A DNA stretch of 64,000 nt from JAQIBY01 sp034658655. Its GTDB lineage: Bacteria; Bacteroidota; Bacteroidia; Bacteroidales; ML635J-15. A program made the position numbers and the translations under genes. Where the stretch lies: the NCBI GenBank assembly GCA_034658655.1, contig JAYEFQ010000134.1, forward strand, positions 1-64,000, given 5' to 3'. Under the pieces are notes generated by a model. That model worked only from the letters and a program-made list of their open reading frames with translations, was not told the DNA's origin and did not search any database. How positions within the stretch are numbered: the stretch's first letter is position 1; each line of letters opens with the position of its first letter. Shown piece by piece: positions 1 through 11,120 of this stretch.

Positions 1-3000
1 ATGTTAATGATTTACCAAACACAAATCTAACTGCAAATCCAAACCCAATCTGCGAAGGCGAAACAAGTAGTATGAATCTAATTGTTTCCAACGGAACGTC
101 ACCATATAGTTTCCAATGGAATCAAGGCTTAGGAAACATGCAAAATCCTGATGTCACACCAATTGCAAATACAAATTATATTGTTACCGTAACTGATGCA
201 TTTGGTTGTACTGTTGAAGACAATGTAACCGTAATTGTTAATGATCAACCGGATGTAAGTGCAACTGCAACTCCTGCTGTGATTTGCGGAGGTCAAAACT
301 CAGTACTTACAGCAGTGGGAAATAATGGAACATCACCTTATACCTACACATGGGATAATGGATTGGGAAATGGAAATACTCACACAGTAAACCCTATCAC
401 TACAACTACTTACACGGTAAGCATTACCGATGCGAACGGATGTGAAAACACAGACCAAGTGACGGTAACAGTGACAGATTCCCCAGATTTGCTCTTAACC
501 GCAAATCCAAATCCAATTTGCAGCCTTGAATCAGTCTATTTATCAGCCTTTGCAAGTGATGGAACCGCACCCTACGTTTTCAACTGGGATAACGGACTGG
601 GTATAGGAGACAACCACTGGGATAATCCAGTCGGCACCACTACTTATGTGGTAACAGTTACTGATAATACGGGTTGTCAAGATATTGATAGTATTGAAGT
701 TATTGTCAATGAACTTCCGGTAGTAACAGCCGATGCAACACCAAATCCTGTTTGTAATGGAGACCCCGTGAACTTGAACGCCAGCAGTACAAACGGACTA
801 GCACCTTACTCCTATGGATGGAATAATGGACTTGGTGTTGGAGACAGTCATACGGTAACACCTAGCAGTAATGAAACTTATATAGTAACTGTAACAGATA
901 ATAACGGATGTTCTGCTGAAGACCAAATAGATGTCATTGTTGGCGACATCCCGACAGTAACTACCAATGCAATACAAAATCCAATTTGTATTGGTGAAAC
1001 AACAAATATCACCGCAACCGGCGCAGGAACAATCGCTCCCTATACATATTTTTGGGGCAATGGCATCGGATCTGGACAAAATCAAAGCGTAACACCAACT
1101 TCAGATACTACATTTTATGTAAGCGTAACAGATGCCAATGGATGCATGGGAACAGGAACACTTGCAGTGAATGTTTTCGAATTACCGATAGCCAATCCAA
1201 TAGCAACGCCCAACCCGCTTTGTCTCGGCGAAAGTAGTGATTTATCCGTAACCGGGAGTAACGGCACTGTGCCGTATTCTTTCAATTGGGATCACGGACT
1301 GGGCGCCGGCAACACACATACAGTAAGTCCGATTGTTGATGAAACCTATGAAGTTACAATTACAGATAACAACTCCTGTTCAAATACCGCAACGGTTGAT
1401 GTAACGATTAACCCAATTCCGACGATTGTAGTTACAGGTGCTCCAAACCCAGTTTGCGGCGGTGAAGATGCAATAATCAGTGCAACAGCAAACGGCACAA
1501 CATCTCCCTACGATTACAATTGGGATAATGGACTCGGACTTGGTCAATCTCACACTGTCAACCCATTAGTATCAACAACTTATACCGTTACAGCAACAGA
1601 TGCAAACGGATGTTCAGTACAAGGTTCTATTACCTTAAACGCATATCCTGCACCGAGTGTAACGGCTTCGGCAAGTCCAAATCCGATTTGCGAAGGATTT
1701 ACAAGTAACTTAGATGCAGTTGGTGCTTCAGGAACTTTACCATACAGCTTTAACTGGGATAACACACTTGGGAGTGGAAGTACCCATACTGTTAGTCCGG
1801 CAACAACAACCTATTATCATGTTACAATTACTGATGACAACGGCTGTACGGCAAATGACAGCGTTGAACTTATTATCAACGAAAATCCCAATCTCAACTT
1901 AACAGCAAGCCCGCAAGTCATTTGTGAAGGAGAAAACAGTACCCTTACTGCAAATACAACAGACGGAACACTACCCTACAGTTATGCATGGACACCAGCA
2001 TTGGGACCAAATGACAATTATTCTGTTAGTCCGGCAGTTTCTACAAACTATACTGTCTCAGTTACAGATGCTAATGGCTGTAGCAATGAAGACCAAGTAA
2101 TTATTACTGTCAATGAGAATCCAAGCGTTACATTAAGTGCTGCTCCAAATCCTATTTGTTATAATGAAAGCACTAACCTTACAACCAATGTTGTTGGAGG
2201 AACTCCTGCATACACTTATATCTGGAGTCACAGCCTATCAGATCAACCCGGACACACTGTGACCCTCACATCTACAGACACATACTCTGTTGTTGTTGCA
2301 GATATTAACGGATGTCATGGAACGGACAATGTTACAATTAACGTAAATCCGGAAATTGTCATTACCGTAAATAATATTATTGAACCCGATTGCAATGGAA
2401 ATACGAATGCATCTTTTGACATCTCTGTTTCCGGTGGGAGTCCTAACTATACTATCGATTGGACAAATGGCACTGACAACGGAAATTTCCCCGCATCAGC
2501 CGGTGGTCCCCATACGGTTAATGCTATCCCAGCTGGAAATTACCAAATTGATGTAACCGACGCCTCAGGATGCACAGAAACCTACAACTTCACAATCAAT
2601 CAACCCGATGTGCTTAGCTTTAATTTAGATGCCATTAATGATATTTTATGTTTCGGCGAAACAAACGGTTCTGTCGATTACACAATCAATGGTGGAACAG
2701 CAAACTTTCAAATTCAATGGGATAATGGAACAAATAACGATTTAATTTCAGGACTTAGCAGTGGTTCACACATCTTATCCAACCTTGAAGCCGGAAATTA
2801 CAACTTAACACTCACTGATACAAACGGATGTGATGTGCTTGACAGCTTTACTCTCGTTGAACCACCCTCCTTGAATCTCAGCGTAAATTCAATCGACAAT
2901 GTATCTTGTTATAATGGCACAGACGGGGTTATTTCTGTAGATATAAGCGGAGGGACACCTAATTATGATATTGCATGGGATAACGGAAGCACTTCTGGTT

Positions 3001-6000
3001 CGCAAAGCGGACTTTCAGCAGGCACACATGATATTACAGGATTACCGGCAGGAAATTACAGCATTACGCTAACTGACAATAATGGCTGTACGAATATTGA
3101 TAATGCAATCATTCAAGAACCAGCAACAGAATTAGAAGTTAGTATCCTCAGCGTTACAGATGCATCATGTGTTGGCGTAAATGATGGATCTGCACAAATT
3201 CAAGTCAGCGGTGGAGGCACTACCTACAACTATGCATGGGATCATGTAAACGGATCGGGAACGCAAATTACAAATGTTACTGCCGGTGATTATACTGTTT
3301 CAGTCACAGACGATTGGGGCTGTGAAGTAGTTTTCATTGTAACAATCGGACAGCCAGCAAACGGACTGTCAGCAACACCTGATGTCACACCCGTCAGTTG
3401 CCTTTCAAACAGCGATGGCAGCATTACACTAAATACAGCAGGAGGAACAGTTCCATACACATACAACTGGAATCCAAATGTATCATCCGGGGAAACCGCA
3501 ACAAACCTAGCTGCGGGCGATTATGATGTCACAATTTCGGATAGTGGAACTTGTATTTTAGTGCTAACAATCAATGTACCTGTAGATCCAAATACATTAT
3601 CTGCAACTATTACAGACACTACACACATCAGCTGTTTTGGTGGAAATGACGGTGAAATAGTTATAACTGCAAGCAACGGTTATCCGCCTTATTCATACAG
3701 CTGGACAGGTTATCCAACAGAAACCGGAAACACATTAAGTAATTTAATCGCTGGAAATTATGAAGTGATTGTAACAGATAATGTCGGATGTGAAATCACT
3801 TTAAACCAAACACTTAACGAACCATCACCACTTACCATTACTGGTGACAGCATTACCAATATACTATGTTTCGGTGACAATACAGGTGAAATTTTCACTA
3901 CTGCCGGTGGAGGAGTCATTCCTTACACTTATACTTGGGAGGATAATTTAGGAACAGACTTAGGAGTTAATGCAGATAATATTTCAGGACTAAGTGCAGG
4001 TGATTATACGCTTTTCCTTACTGATGACAATAATTGTGGACCCGTATCGCAGAGCTTCACAATTACAGAACCTGCAAACTCACTAACACTTAGCATTTTA
4101 GTCGATAGCATACCATCATGTCCTGGTTTATTTGATGGTGGATTAACTGCAACTGCAGCCGGAGGAACCGCACCTTACTCCTATCTTTGGGATGCTCCGA
4201 TTGCCGGAAATACAAATCCAATACAAACAAACTTAGGAGCAAATAACTATTCAGTGACTGTAACAGATAATAATGGATGTACAGCTGAAAACAATATAAC
4301 ATTAAACGATCCAACACCATTATCCATCAATATTGTCACAAACGATGTGCTTTGTTTTGGTGACGCAAATGGTGAAGCTATTGCTCAAGTTTCTGGTGGA
4401 ACTCCAATTTACACGTACAATTGGGAAGATGCACTTAGTAATATTGTTTCACTTGACGACACAGCATCCAACTTAATTACAGGAAACTATTACCTTACAG
4501 TTACCGATGCAAATGGATGTAATGAAATTGCATCTGCGGTAATCTCAGAGCCAGATGCATTAACGGCAACAACTTCACAAGTAAATGTATCCACTTGGGG
4601 AAATAATGATGGATCGGCAACAGTAAATCCATCTGATGGTACTCCAACCTACACTTATGAGTGGGAAAATGCAGCAGCTCCCGGAGTTATTATCTCTACC
4701 AACCAAACTGCAAACAACTTAAGCGCAGGAACATACAACATTACAATAACCGATGCGAATGGATGCATTTGGACAGGATCTGTAACAATTACCGAACCTA
4801 ACGACCCACTCGAAGGAAATATCATTACACATCAGGATGTTTTATGTGCCCCAGACAGCTCCGGGACACTTACTGCTCAAGCCTATGGAGGAACAACTCC
4901 TTACTCCTACTATTGGGAAAACAGCAGCGCAACATGGAATGCAAGTACGGCAACAATAACAAATCTTCCGGCAGACACATACTTTTTAACAATCACAGAT
5001 GCAAATGCTTATGAATGGGATACAACGGTTACAATTACTCAACCAGCAGAACTCATTATTGCAAATGGAAATCATACCGATAATTTATGCTTTGAAGATT
5101 CTGCAGGAACTGCAAGCATAGTTGTAAACGGTGGTGTTCCAATCTACAATTATCTGTGGAACGACCCGACGAATTCAACAAGTGATAATATTTCCAATGC
5201 GCCCGCAGCGACTTACCTTGTTCTTGTCACAGATCAAAATGGATGTACTGCCGATACAAGCATTACAATTACAGAACCAACCGAAATTCAGATTTCAATC
5301 ATAACCACTGCAATGCCAACCTGTTTTGGAGACAGTGACGGATCTATATCAGCAAGCATTTCAGGCGGAACAGGAGCATACAATTATGTATGGGAAGATG
5401 ATGCATCTGTACTTGTCTCAGTAACAGATACTGTGATTAATATTCCCGCAGGAAATTACTATTTAACAGTTACCGATGCAAATGGATGTGAATCGACCGC
5501 TATTCATACCTTATCTGAACCATCAGATTTAACAGCAACCACTAACCACACAAATGTTACTACATGGGGAAATAATGATGGAACTGCATCCGTTCTTGCG
5601 GCCGGTGGAACAACAACGTATTCCTATAATTGGGAAGACAATGCAAATCCAGGAGTTAGTATATCGACAAATGCCAATGTAAACAACTTATTTGCAGGAA
5701 CATACAATATTACCGTAACCGATGCAAACGGATGTATTTGGACAGGATCTGTCACGATTACTGAACCAAACGATCCACTTGGAGGAAATATCACAAACCA
5801 TGTAGATATCTTATGTGCCCCAGATTCAACCGGACAACTCACTGCATCTGGCTACGGAGGAACTCCTGCATATTCATATTATTGGGAAAATTCAAGCGCA
5901 ACATGGTCATCGAACTCATCTGTAATTACAGACCTTCCCGCTGACACATATTATCTAACCATTACAGATGCTAACCTTTACGAATGGGATACTGTTGTAA

Positions 6001-9000
6001 CGCTTACTCAACCAGCAGAATTACTCATTTCAGCAGGAAACCATACAGACATCCTCTGTTATGAAGACAGTACAGGAACTGCAAGCATAAATGTTGCCGG
6101 AGGTATTTTCGCATACATCTATCAATGGGATGACCCAACACTTTCTACAACTGATGATATTGCAAATGCTCCAGCAGGCACCTATACAGTAATTGTTACT
6201 GACCAAAATTCATGTACTACTGATACGAGTATTACAATCACTCAACCAGATGCATTAAATCTAACGATGATAGTAACGGCAGAACCACTTTGCTTTGGAG
6301 ACAATAATGCATCTGCAGGCATAACAATTAATGGTGGCGCGCCAAATTACAACTACAGCTGGGAGAATAGCTTGGGGAGTTTAATTTCCTTAAGTGATAC
6401 ACTCGTCAATGTTGGTTCAGATTATTATTATTTAACGATTACTGATAATAATGGCTGTGTCATCAATGATAGCATTGAAATTACAGATCCTCCATTGCTT
6501 AATGCAACAATTACAAATACAAATGTATCCACTTGGGGGAATAATGATGGCTCAGCAACAGTCAATCCATCTGATGGTACTCCAACCTACACTTATGAGT
6601 GGGAAAATGATGCCAGCCCTGGAACAATAATTTCCACAAATCAAACCGCAGATAATTTATATGCCGGCAGTTATTCTGTCACTGTAACGGATGCAAATGG
6701 TTGCGAATGGTACGGTTCTGTTACAATTACTGAACCAAACGATCCGCTCGGTGGCAATATTATTGTACATGAAAATGTTTTATGCGCTCCGAATTCAACC
6801 GGAACATTAGAGGCAGCAGCGTTTGGCGGAACACCTGATTACTCATATTATTGGGAAAATGCAACGGTAACATTAACCTCAAACAATGCCGAATTTAATA
6901 ATTTACCGGCAGGTTCTTATTTCCTCACAATTACTGATGACTTAGGATATACATGGGATACAGCAGTAATTATTTCTCAACCACCGGTTCTGGAAATAAC
7001 CAACACCTACCAAACAGACGTAACCTGCTATGGCGATTCAACCGCCTCGGCTAGCATTGCAGTAAACGGAGGCACTATGCCGTATAATTATGCATGGGAC
7101 GGATTCGCATCAACTAATGATACATTATTCAATCTTCCAGAAGGAGTGTATTATGTTACTGTTTTTGATTTCAATGGATGCATGGCTGACACATTAATTA
7201 AAATCGAAACGAATGACTCCATTGAAATGAATTTCATGGTCACAGCTATGCCACTATGTAATGGGGGAAATGAAGGCTCATTATTTGTTACGATGACAGG
7301 CGGCACAGCTCCTTTTACATATTATTGGGAAGATGAAAGTAACAATAACATCTCAAATACAGATACTGTAACCGGATTACCAACCGGCAATTATTATCTT
7401 ACCGTAACAGATGCCAACGGATGCATACAAAACGACTCTGTCTTTTTACCAGAACCAGATCCATTAGACTTAAGCTTAAGCGGTGTTGATGCAACAGGTT
7501 TTGAAGCCTCGGATGCTTACGCATGGGCCATAGAATCCGGAGGAACTCCCACTTATTACTATCAATGGGAAAACATTACTGATCCAGGAAATATCTTATC
7601 AAATCAGGATACACTTTGGAACGTAACATCAGGAACTTATAACTTGACATTAACAGATGATAACGGATGTACAATCGAAGATCAAATAACATTAAATCAA
7701 CCAGACGAGCTAGTACACACCATTATCGGCAGCAATGTACAATGCCATGGAGACACAACTGGCGGTGCTTGGATGCAAGTTAGCGGTGGGGTTCAACCAT
7801 ACTCCTACTCTTGGGAAGATGAAAGCGGCACCGAAATTTGGACAGACAGTGTCATGATTTATATCCCGGCTGGAACTTATTATGTCACAGCAACTGATGC
7901 CAACGGATATACAACCAATGATTCGGTTACAATTATTCAACCACCTGCACTTTATTTTGGACTCGACAGCGTACAAAACATACTGTGCTATGGTGATAAT
8001 TCTGGATATATTGATTTAAATCCAAACGGCGGCACCCCTCCCTATAATATGGAATGGATACTCACAGATGATCCCTCAACTATTCTCGATAATGATGACT
8101 TTATTGAAAACATTTTTGCCGGAGAATATATGTTCACGATTATTGATGACAGCACTTGTGTTTATGATACAATCATTACAATTACACAACCCGATAGCCT
8201 TGAAGTTATTCTAGAAGCACAGGGAGATGTCACATGTTATAGCTACGACAATGGGTTTATTGATGTTGATGTGATTGGTGGAACACCACCATTTCAATAT
8301 GAATGGTTAGATGAAACAAATACCGTGTTTGAAACCGACACCGATAGCGTTGGAAATCTTGCTCCGGGAGCTTATACAGTACTCGTCTCTGACGCTAATC
8401 TCTGCGCTACAGACAGCATAAACTTTTTAATTACTGAACCAGAAGAATTCACCTTCAATGTTAATATTGATTCGGTATATTGCTTCGGGGAAAACACAGG
8501 CAGTGTACAAATAAATCCGAATGGAGGAACACCTGCATTTGATTATGTTTGGATATTTGAAGGAGATACTATTATTAATAGCAATTACCCTGCACTATTC
8601 AATCTCGAAGCAGGCGATTATGAAATATTTGTCAATGATGCAAATACCTGCTCGTATGACACAACACTGACAGTGCAAGAGCCGACATCCTATCCGAGCT
8701 TAAGCATTGACCTCACTGACTCACTTGATTGTTATGGGCTTTCAAACGGCGAAATCACAGCCCAAATCAACGGAGGGACACCAGATTACGACCTATTTTG
8801 GTCAAATGGCAGTGGTGGTGACGGTGAACTTGAGGACATTAGTAGCGGCGTACATATCATTACAGGAATAGAAGCCGGAAACTTTGTCTTCCAACTAAGT
8901 GATGCTTACGGATGTACTACAACTGAATCAATTCTCGTTCCTGAACCAGATGAAATTATTATTGATTTTTTCAATAACGACATCTCATGTAATGGAGCAA

Positions 9001-11108
9001 ATGACGGACAAATACAATCTTTGGTAAGCGGAGGAACAACTCCATATCTATATTCTTGGGACGGAAACTCTGTGGTAACAGACACTGCGATAAACAATCT
9101 GGCACCAGGTTGGCATTCACTCGAAATCACAGATGCAAACGGATGTACACAGATAGATTCTAGTTTTATTTTTCAACCCGACTCATTACTCATCGAACTT
9201 ATAGACACTTTATTCCTTAATTGCAATGGAGATGAAAATGCATCAACCTTTCCAGTAATTACCGGAGGAAACACTCCTTACCAAGTCGATTGGCTTAATG
9301 AAAGTGGAGATACAATTCATAACACACCATATATTAATAACATTGGCAGTGGATGGTATTACCTGCATGTAAGCGATGCAAATGGCTGTTATACTTCAGA
9401 TTCTATGTACGTTTATGAACCCAACGCATTATCAGCAAGTATGGAAAGTTTCTTAACATCTTGCCCCTCTTCCGCTGACGGATATGCTGTAATAACTATG
9501 GATACAGGAGCAGGAACACCTCCATATTCATACGACTGGAATAATCCTGAACACTCAGTAACTGATACAGCAGTAAATTTGAATGCAGGTTGGTGGTATG
9601 TTACTGTAGCAGATGACAATAACTGTATCTACTTAGATTCTGTTGAAATCTTTTCACCAGATTCATTACTTATGAGTTTTACAACGACACCCGTACAATG
9701 CAATGACGTTCCAGGCAGTGCAGTAATTTCAACCACCGGAGGAACACCATCCTATTCATATGAATGGTCAACCGGTGACTCTACAGGGATTGTTCCTAAT
9801 ATTCCTGCAGGAATACATGTTGTAACAGTTACAGACTCTCATAGCTGTACTTGGGCTCAACAAGTACTCATAGAATCAGTCGGCAGCATTCATCCTGAAA
9901 TTGAAATTACAGAACCTATTTCATGCTACGGAGTTAGAGATGGAGTATTAACAGCGATTTTAGATGATGGAGCGCTACCATTTGAATTTGATTGGAATAC
10001 AGGTGATACAACCCAAAGCATTGATGAATTAATGGCAGGAACCTACTTTGTTCAAGTGATGGATGCATGGGGTTGCATTGGAAATGATACACTTACACTC
10101 ACTCAACCTGAAGGAGTAACTGTCGATTTCATCACTCAGGATGTTTTATGTAAAGGTGGCTCCTCTGGCTGGGCTCAAGCAATAGCTAACGGTGGAAACG
10201 GCAACTTCTCTTATGCTTGGGATGCAAGTTTCTACGGAAACCCATACACAAATCTTTCAGAAGGAAATTACACAGTGATTGCAACTGACCAAGAAGGTTG
10301 TTCTGGAATGGGTACGGTTTATATTAACCAACCCGACAGTGCAATTTATGCCTTAGCAGAAGCAAGAGACGTCAGCTGTTATGGATACAATAACGGACGA
10401 GGCATTGCACAAGGATTTGGTGGTCAAGCACCATATCAATATATGTGGTACGGTCCCGGGACAGACACCATTTATCAACAACAAACTGGTGCAACTTTAT
10501 TCCCAGGCAATTACACATTACTTGTTACCGATGACAATGGTTGTAAATATGATACAATCATTAAAATTCGTCAACCAAGCCCAATTTACATTGATGTTGC
10601 TGGTTCTGGAAATCCAAGCTGCAACGGACTTGAAGACGGATGGATACAACTTGACAGCATCACAGGAGGAACCCCACCATATTCAATTCATTTGAACGGT
10701 GGCGGACTAAATTGGACACAACAAAACACATACATTGACAGTGTTCCATCAGGACAATACATTATCAATGTATATGATGCAAATCATTGTCTGCAAAATA
10801 ATGAAGTCATCATTTTAACACTAGCAGAATCTGAAGAAGATTGCATACGCATTCCGGCTGCATTTTCACCAAATGGAGATGGATATAATGATGTCTGGCA
10901 AATTGATAATCTAGATTTATACAGACGCTGTTTAATACAAGTTTACAATCGCTGGGGACAATTATTATACGAAGGCGGATGGAATGATCCGTTCTGGGAC
11001 GGAACATATAATGGTAACCCTGTACCAACTGGTGCATATATCTATTATGTGAATCTAGGAACTAATAGTAGAAAACCTTTAACCGGAACAGTCACTGTAA
11101 TCCGATAG
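1..11108 (+). CDS. Giant SprB-repeat cell-surface protein, T9SS type B substrate (5' end outside window)
   Basis: The frame is open from base 3 with no stop, and the repeat pattern already runs before the first internal ATG at 72, so the gene is cut by the window edge; at least 3701 residues are visible. About ten 75-80 residue Ig-like units come first (to about base 2350), each with an ANPNPxCxG start, a PYxYxWDNGLG core and a TVTDANGC end. About 35 SprB-type units follow (about 2350-10840), typically CFGDNDGS...GGTPPY...W...AGNYYLTVTDANGC. The last 85 residues (from about 10850) form a gliding-motility/CHU_C type B sorting domain: PAAFSPNGDGYNDVW, then YNRWGQLLYEGG and WDGTYNGNPVPTGAY. By family knowledge such proteins (SprB of Flavobacterium) are secreted by T9SS and act as motile or static adhesins. 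Two porP/sprF genes follow directly, the usual partners of type B substrates. A 969-bp super-repeat lies at about 4320-8210. Surface location is inferred; the ligand is unknown. Confidence 0.95.
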   Translation, partial: VNDLPNTNLTANPNPICEGETSSMNLIVSNGTSPYSFQWNQGLGNMQNPDVTPIANTNYIVTVTDAFGCTVEDNVTVIVNDQPDVSATATPAVICGGQNSVLTAVGNNGTSPYTYTWDNGLGNGNTHTVNPITTTTYTVSITDANGCENTDQVTVTVTDSPDLLLTANPNPICSLESVYLSAFASDGTAPYVFNWDNGLGIGDNHWDNPVGTTTYVVTVTDNTGCQDIDSIEVIVNELPVVTADATPNPVCNGDPVNLNASSTNGLAPYSYGWNNGLGVGDSHTVTPSSNETYIVTVTDNNGCSAEDQIDVIVGDIPTVTTNAIQNPICIGETTNITATGAGTIAPYTYFWGNGIGSGQNQSVTPTSDTTFYVSVTDANGCMGTGTLAVNVFELPIANPIATPNPLCLGESSDLSVTGSNGTVPYSFNWDHGLGAGNTHTVSPIVDETYEVTITDNNSCSNTATVDVTINPIPTIVVTGAPNPVCGGEDAIISATANGTTSPYDYNWDNGLGLGQSHTVNPLVSTTYTVTATDANGCSVQGSITLNAYPAPSVTASASPNPICEGFTSNLDAVGASGTLPYSFNWDNTLGSGSTHTVSPATTTYYHVTITDDNGCTANDSVELIINENPNLNLTASPQVICEGENSTLTANTTDGTLPYSYAWTPALGPNDNYSVSPAVSTNYTVSVTDANGCSNEDQVIITVNENPSVTLSAAPNPICYNESTNLTTNVVGGTPAYTYIWSHSLSDQPGHTVTLTSTDTYSVVVADINGCHGTDNVTINVNPEIVITVNNIIEPDCNGNTNASFDISVSGGSPNYTIDWTNGTDNGNFPASAGGPHTVNAIPAGNYQIDVTDASGCTETYNFTINQPDVLSFNLDAINDILCFGETNGSVDYTINGGTANFQIQWDNGTNNDLISGLSSGSHILSNLEAGNYNLTLTDTNGCDVLDSFTLVEPPSLNLSVNSIDNVSCYNGTDGVISVDISGGTPNYDIAWDNGSTSGSQSGLSAGTHDITGLPAGNYSITLTDNNGCTNIDNAIIQEPATELEVSILSVTDASCVGVNDGSAQIQVSGGGTTYNYAWDHVNGSGTQITNVTAGDYTVSVTDDWGCEVVFIVTIGQPANGLSATPDVTPVSCLSNSDGSITLNTAGGTVPYTYNWNPNVSSGETATNLAAGDYDVTISDSGTCILVLTINVPVDPNTLSATITDTTHISCFGGNDGEIVITASNGYPPYSYSWTGYPTETGNTLSNLIAGNYEVIVTDNVGCEITLNQTLNEPSPLTITGDSITNILCFGDNTGEIFTTAGGGVIPYTYTWEDNLGTDLGVNADNISGLSAGDYTLFLTDDNNCGPVSQSFTITEPANSLTLSILVDSIPSCPGLFDGGLTATAAGGTAPYSYLWDAPIAGNTNPIQTNLGANNYSVTVTDNNGCTAENNITLNDPTPLSINIVTNDVLCFGDANGEAIAQVSGGTPIYTYNWEDALSNIVSLDDTASNLITGNYYLTVTDANGCNEIASAVISEPDALTATTSQVNVSTWGNNDGSATVNPSDGTPTYTYEWENAAAPGVIISTNQTANNLSAGTYNITITDANGCIWTGSVTITEPNDPLEGNIITHQDVLCAPDSSGTLTAQAYGGTTPYSYYWENSSATWNASTATITNLPADTYFLTITDANAYEWDTTVTITQPAELIIANGNHTDNLCFEDSAGTASIVVNGGVPIYNYLWNDPTNSTSDNISNAPAATYLVLVTDQNGCTADTSITITEPTEIQISIITTAMPTCFGDSDGSISASISGGTGAYNYVWEDDASVLVSVTDTVINIPAGNYYLTVTDANGCESTAIHTLSEPSDLTATTNHTNVTTWGNNDGTASVLAAGGTTTYSYNWEDNANPGVSISTNANVNNLFAGTYNITVTDANGCIWTGSVTITEPNDPLGGNITNHVDILCAPDSTGQLTASGYGGTPAYSYYWENSSATWSSNSSVITDLPADTYYLTITDANLYEWDTVVTLTQPAELLISAGNHTDILCYEDSTGTASINVAGGIFAYIYQWDDPTLSTTDDIANAPAGTYTVIVTDQNSCTTDTSITITQPDALNLTMIVTAEPLCFGDNNASAGITINGGAPNYNYSWENSLGSLISLSDTLVNVGSDYYYLTITDNNGCVINDSIEITDPPLLNATITNTNVSTWGNNDGSATVNPSDGTPTYTYEWENDASPGTIISTNQTADNLYAGSYSVTVTDANGCEWYGSVTITEPNDPLGGNIIVHENVLCAPNSTGTLEAAAFGGTPDYSYYWENATVTLTSNNAEFNNLPAGSYFLTITDDLGYTWDTAVIISQPPVLEITNTYQTDVTCYGDSTASASIAVNGGTMPYNYAWDGFASTNDTLFNLPEGVYYVTVFDFNGCMADTLIKIETNDSIEMNFMVTAMPLCNGGNEGSLFVTMTGGTAPFTYYWEDESNNNISNTDTVTGLPTGNYYLTVTDANGCIQNDSVFLPEPDPLDLSLSGVDATGFEASDAYAWAIESGGTPTYYYQWENITDPGNILSNQDTLWNVTSGTYNLTLTDDNGCTIEDQITLNQPDELVHTIIGSNVQCHGDTTGGAWMQVSGGVQPYSYSWEDESGTEIWTDSVMIYIPAGTYYVTATDANGYTTNDSVTIIQPPALYFGLDSVQNILCYGDNSGYIDLNPNGGTPPYNMEWILTDDPSTILDNDDFIENIFAGEYMFTIIDDSTCVYDTIITITQPDSLEVILEAQGDVTCYSYDNGFIDVDVIGGTPPFQYEWLDETNTVFETDTDSVGNLAPGAYTVLVSDANLCATDSINFLITEPEEFTFNVNIDSVYCFGENTGSVQINPNGGTPAFDYVWIFEGDTIINSNYPALFNLEAGDYEIFVNDANTCSYDTTLTVQEPTSYPSLSIDLTDSLDCYGLSNGEITAQINGGTPDYDLFWSNGSGGDGELEDISSGVHIITGIEAGNFVFQLSDAYGCTTTESILVPEPDEIIIDFFNNDISCNGANDGQIQSLVSGGTTPYLYSWDGNSVVTDTAINNLAPGWHSLEITDANGCTQIDSSFIFQPDSLLIELIDTLFLNCNGDENASTFPVITGGNTPYQVDWLNESGDTIHNTPYINNIGSGWYYLHVSDANGCYTSDSMYVYEPNALSASMESFLTSCPSSADGYAVITMDTGAGTPPYSYDWNNPEHSVTDTAVNLNAGWWYVTVADDNNCIYLDSVEIFSPDSLLMSFTTTPVQCNDVPGSAVISTTGGTPSYSYEWSTGDSTGIVPNIPAGIHVVTVTDSHSCTWAQQVLIESVGSIHPEIEITEPISCYGVRDGVLTAILDDGALPFEFDWNTGDTTQSIDELMAGTYFVQVMDAWGCIGNDTLTLTQPEGVTVDFITQDVLCKGGSSGWAQAIANGGNGNFSYAWDASFYGNPYTNLSEGNYTVIATDQEGCSGMGTVYINQPDSAIYALAEARDVSCYGYNNGRGIAQGFGGQAPYQYMWYGPGTDTIYQQQTGATLFPGNYTLLVTDDNGCKYDTIIKIRQPSPIYIDVAGSGNPSCNGLEDGWIQLDSITGGTPPYSIHLNGGGLNWTQQNTYIDSVPSGQYIINVYDANHCLQNNEVIILTLAESEEDCIRIPAAFSPNGDGYNDVWQIDNLDLYRRCLIQVYNRWGQLLYEGGWNDPFWDGTYNGNPVPTGAYIYYVNLGTNSRKPLTGTVTVIR
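4320..8210 (+). repeat. Higher-order coding repeat: four-unit SprB block, period 969 bp
   Basis: Equivalent codons recur at a fixed distance. The first Cys codon of the CFGD-type unit is at 4353, 5322 and 6291 (969 bp apart), then at 7257 (966 bp). The TWGNNDG codons are at 4593, 5562 and 6531 (969 bp apart). Each block holds four SprB units, 323 residues in all. Blocks 1 and 3 share stretches of near-identical DNA (for example around 4628-4672 and 6566-6610), while block 2 resembles each of them in other places, so the blocks look like products of tandem duplication and conversion. A fourth, more diverged block continues to about 8210. Confidence 0.85.
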
Positions 11109-11120
11109 TTTTAAGAAAAC

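Noticed and set aside
4320..8210. CRISPR-like regular repeats
   Set aside because: The periodic sequence is protein-coding with codon-level conservation, 969-bp spacing and no short identical repeats with unique spacers.
1..11108. Many short frames on the opposite strand or in other phases within the giant gene
   Set aside because: They mirror the repetitive coding sequence, have no family-like content, and fall wholly inside a well-supported gene.
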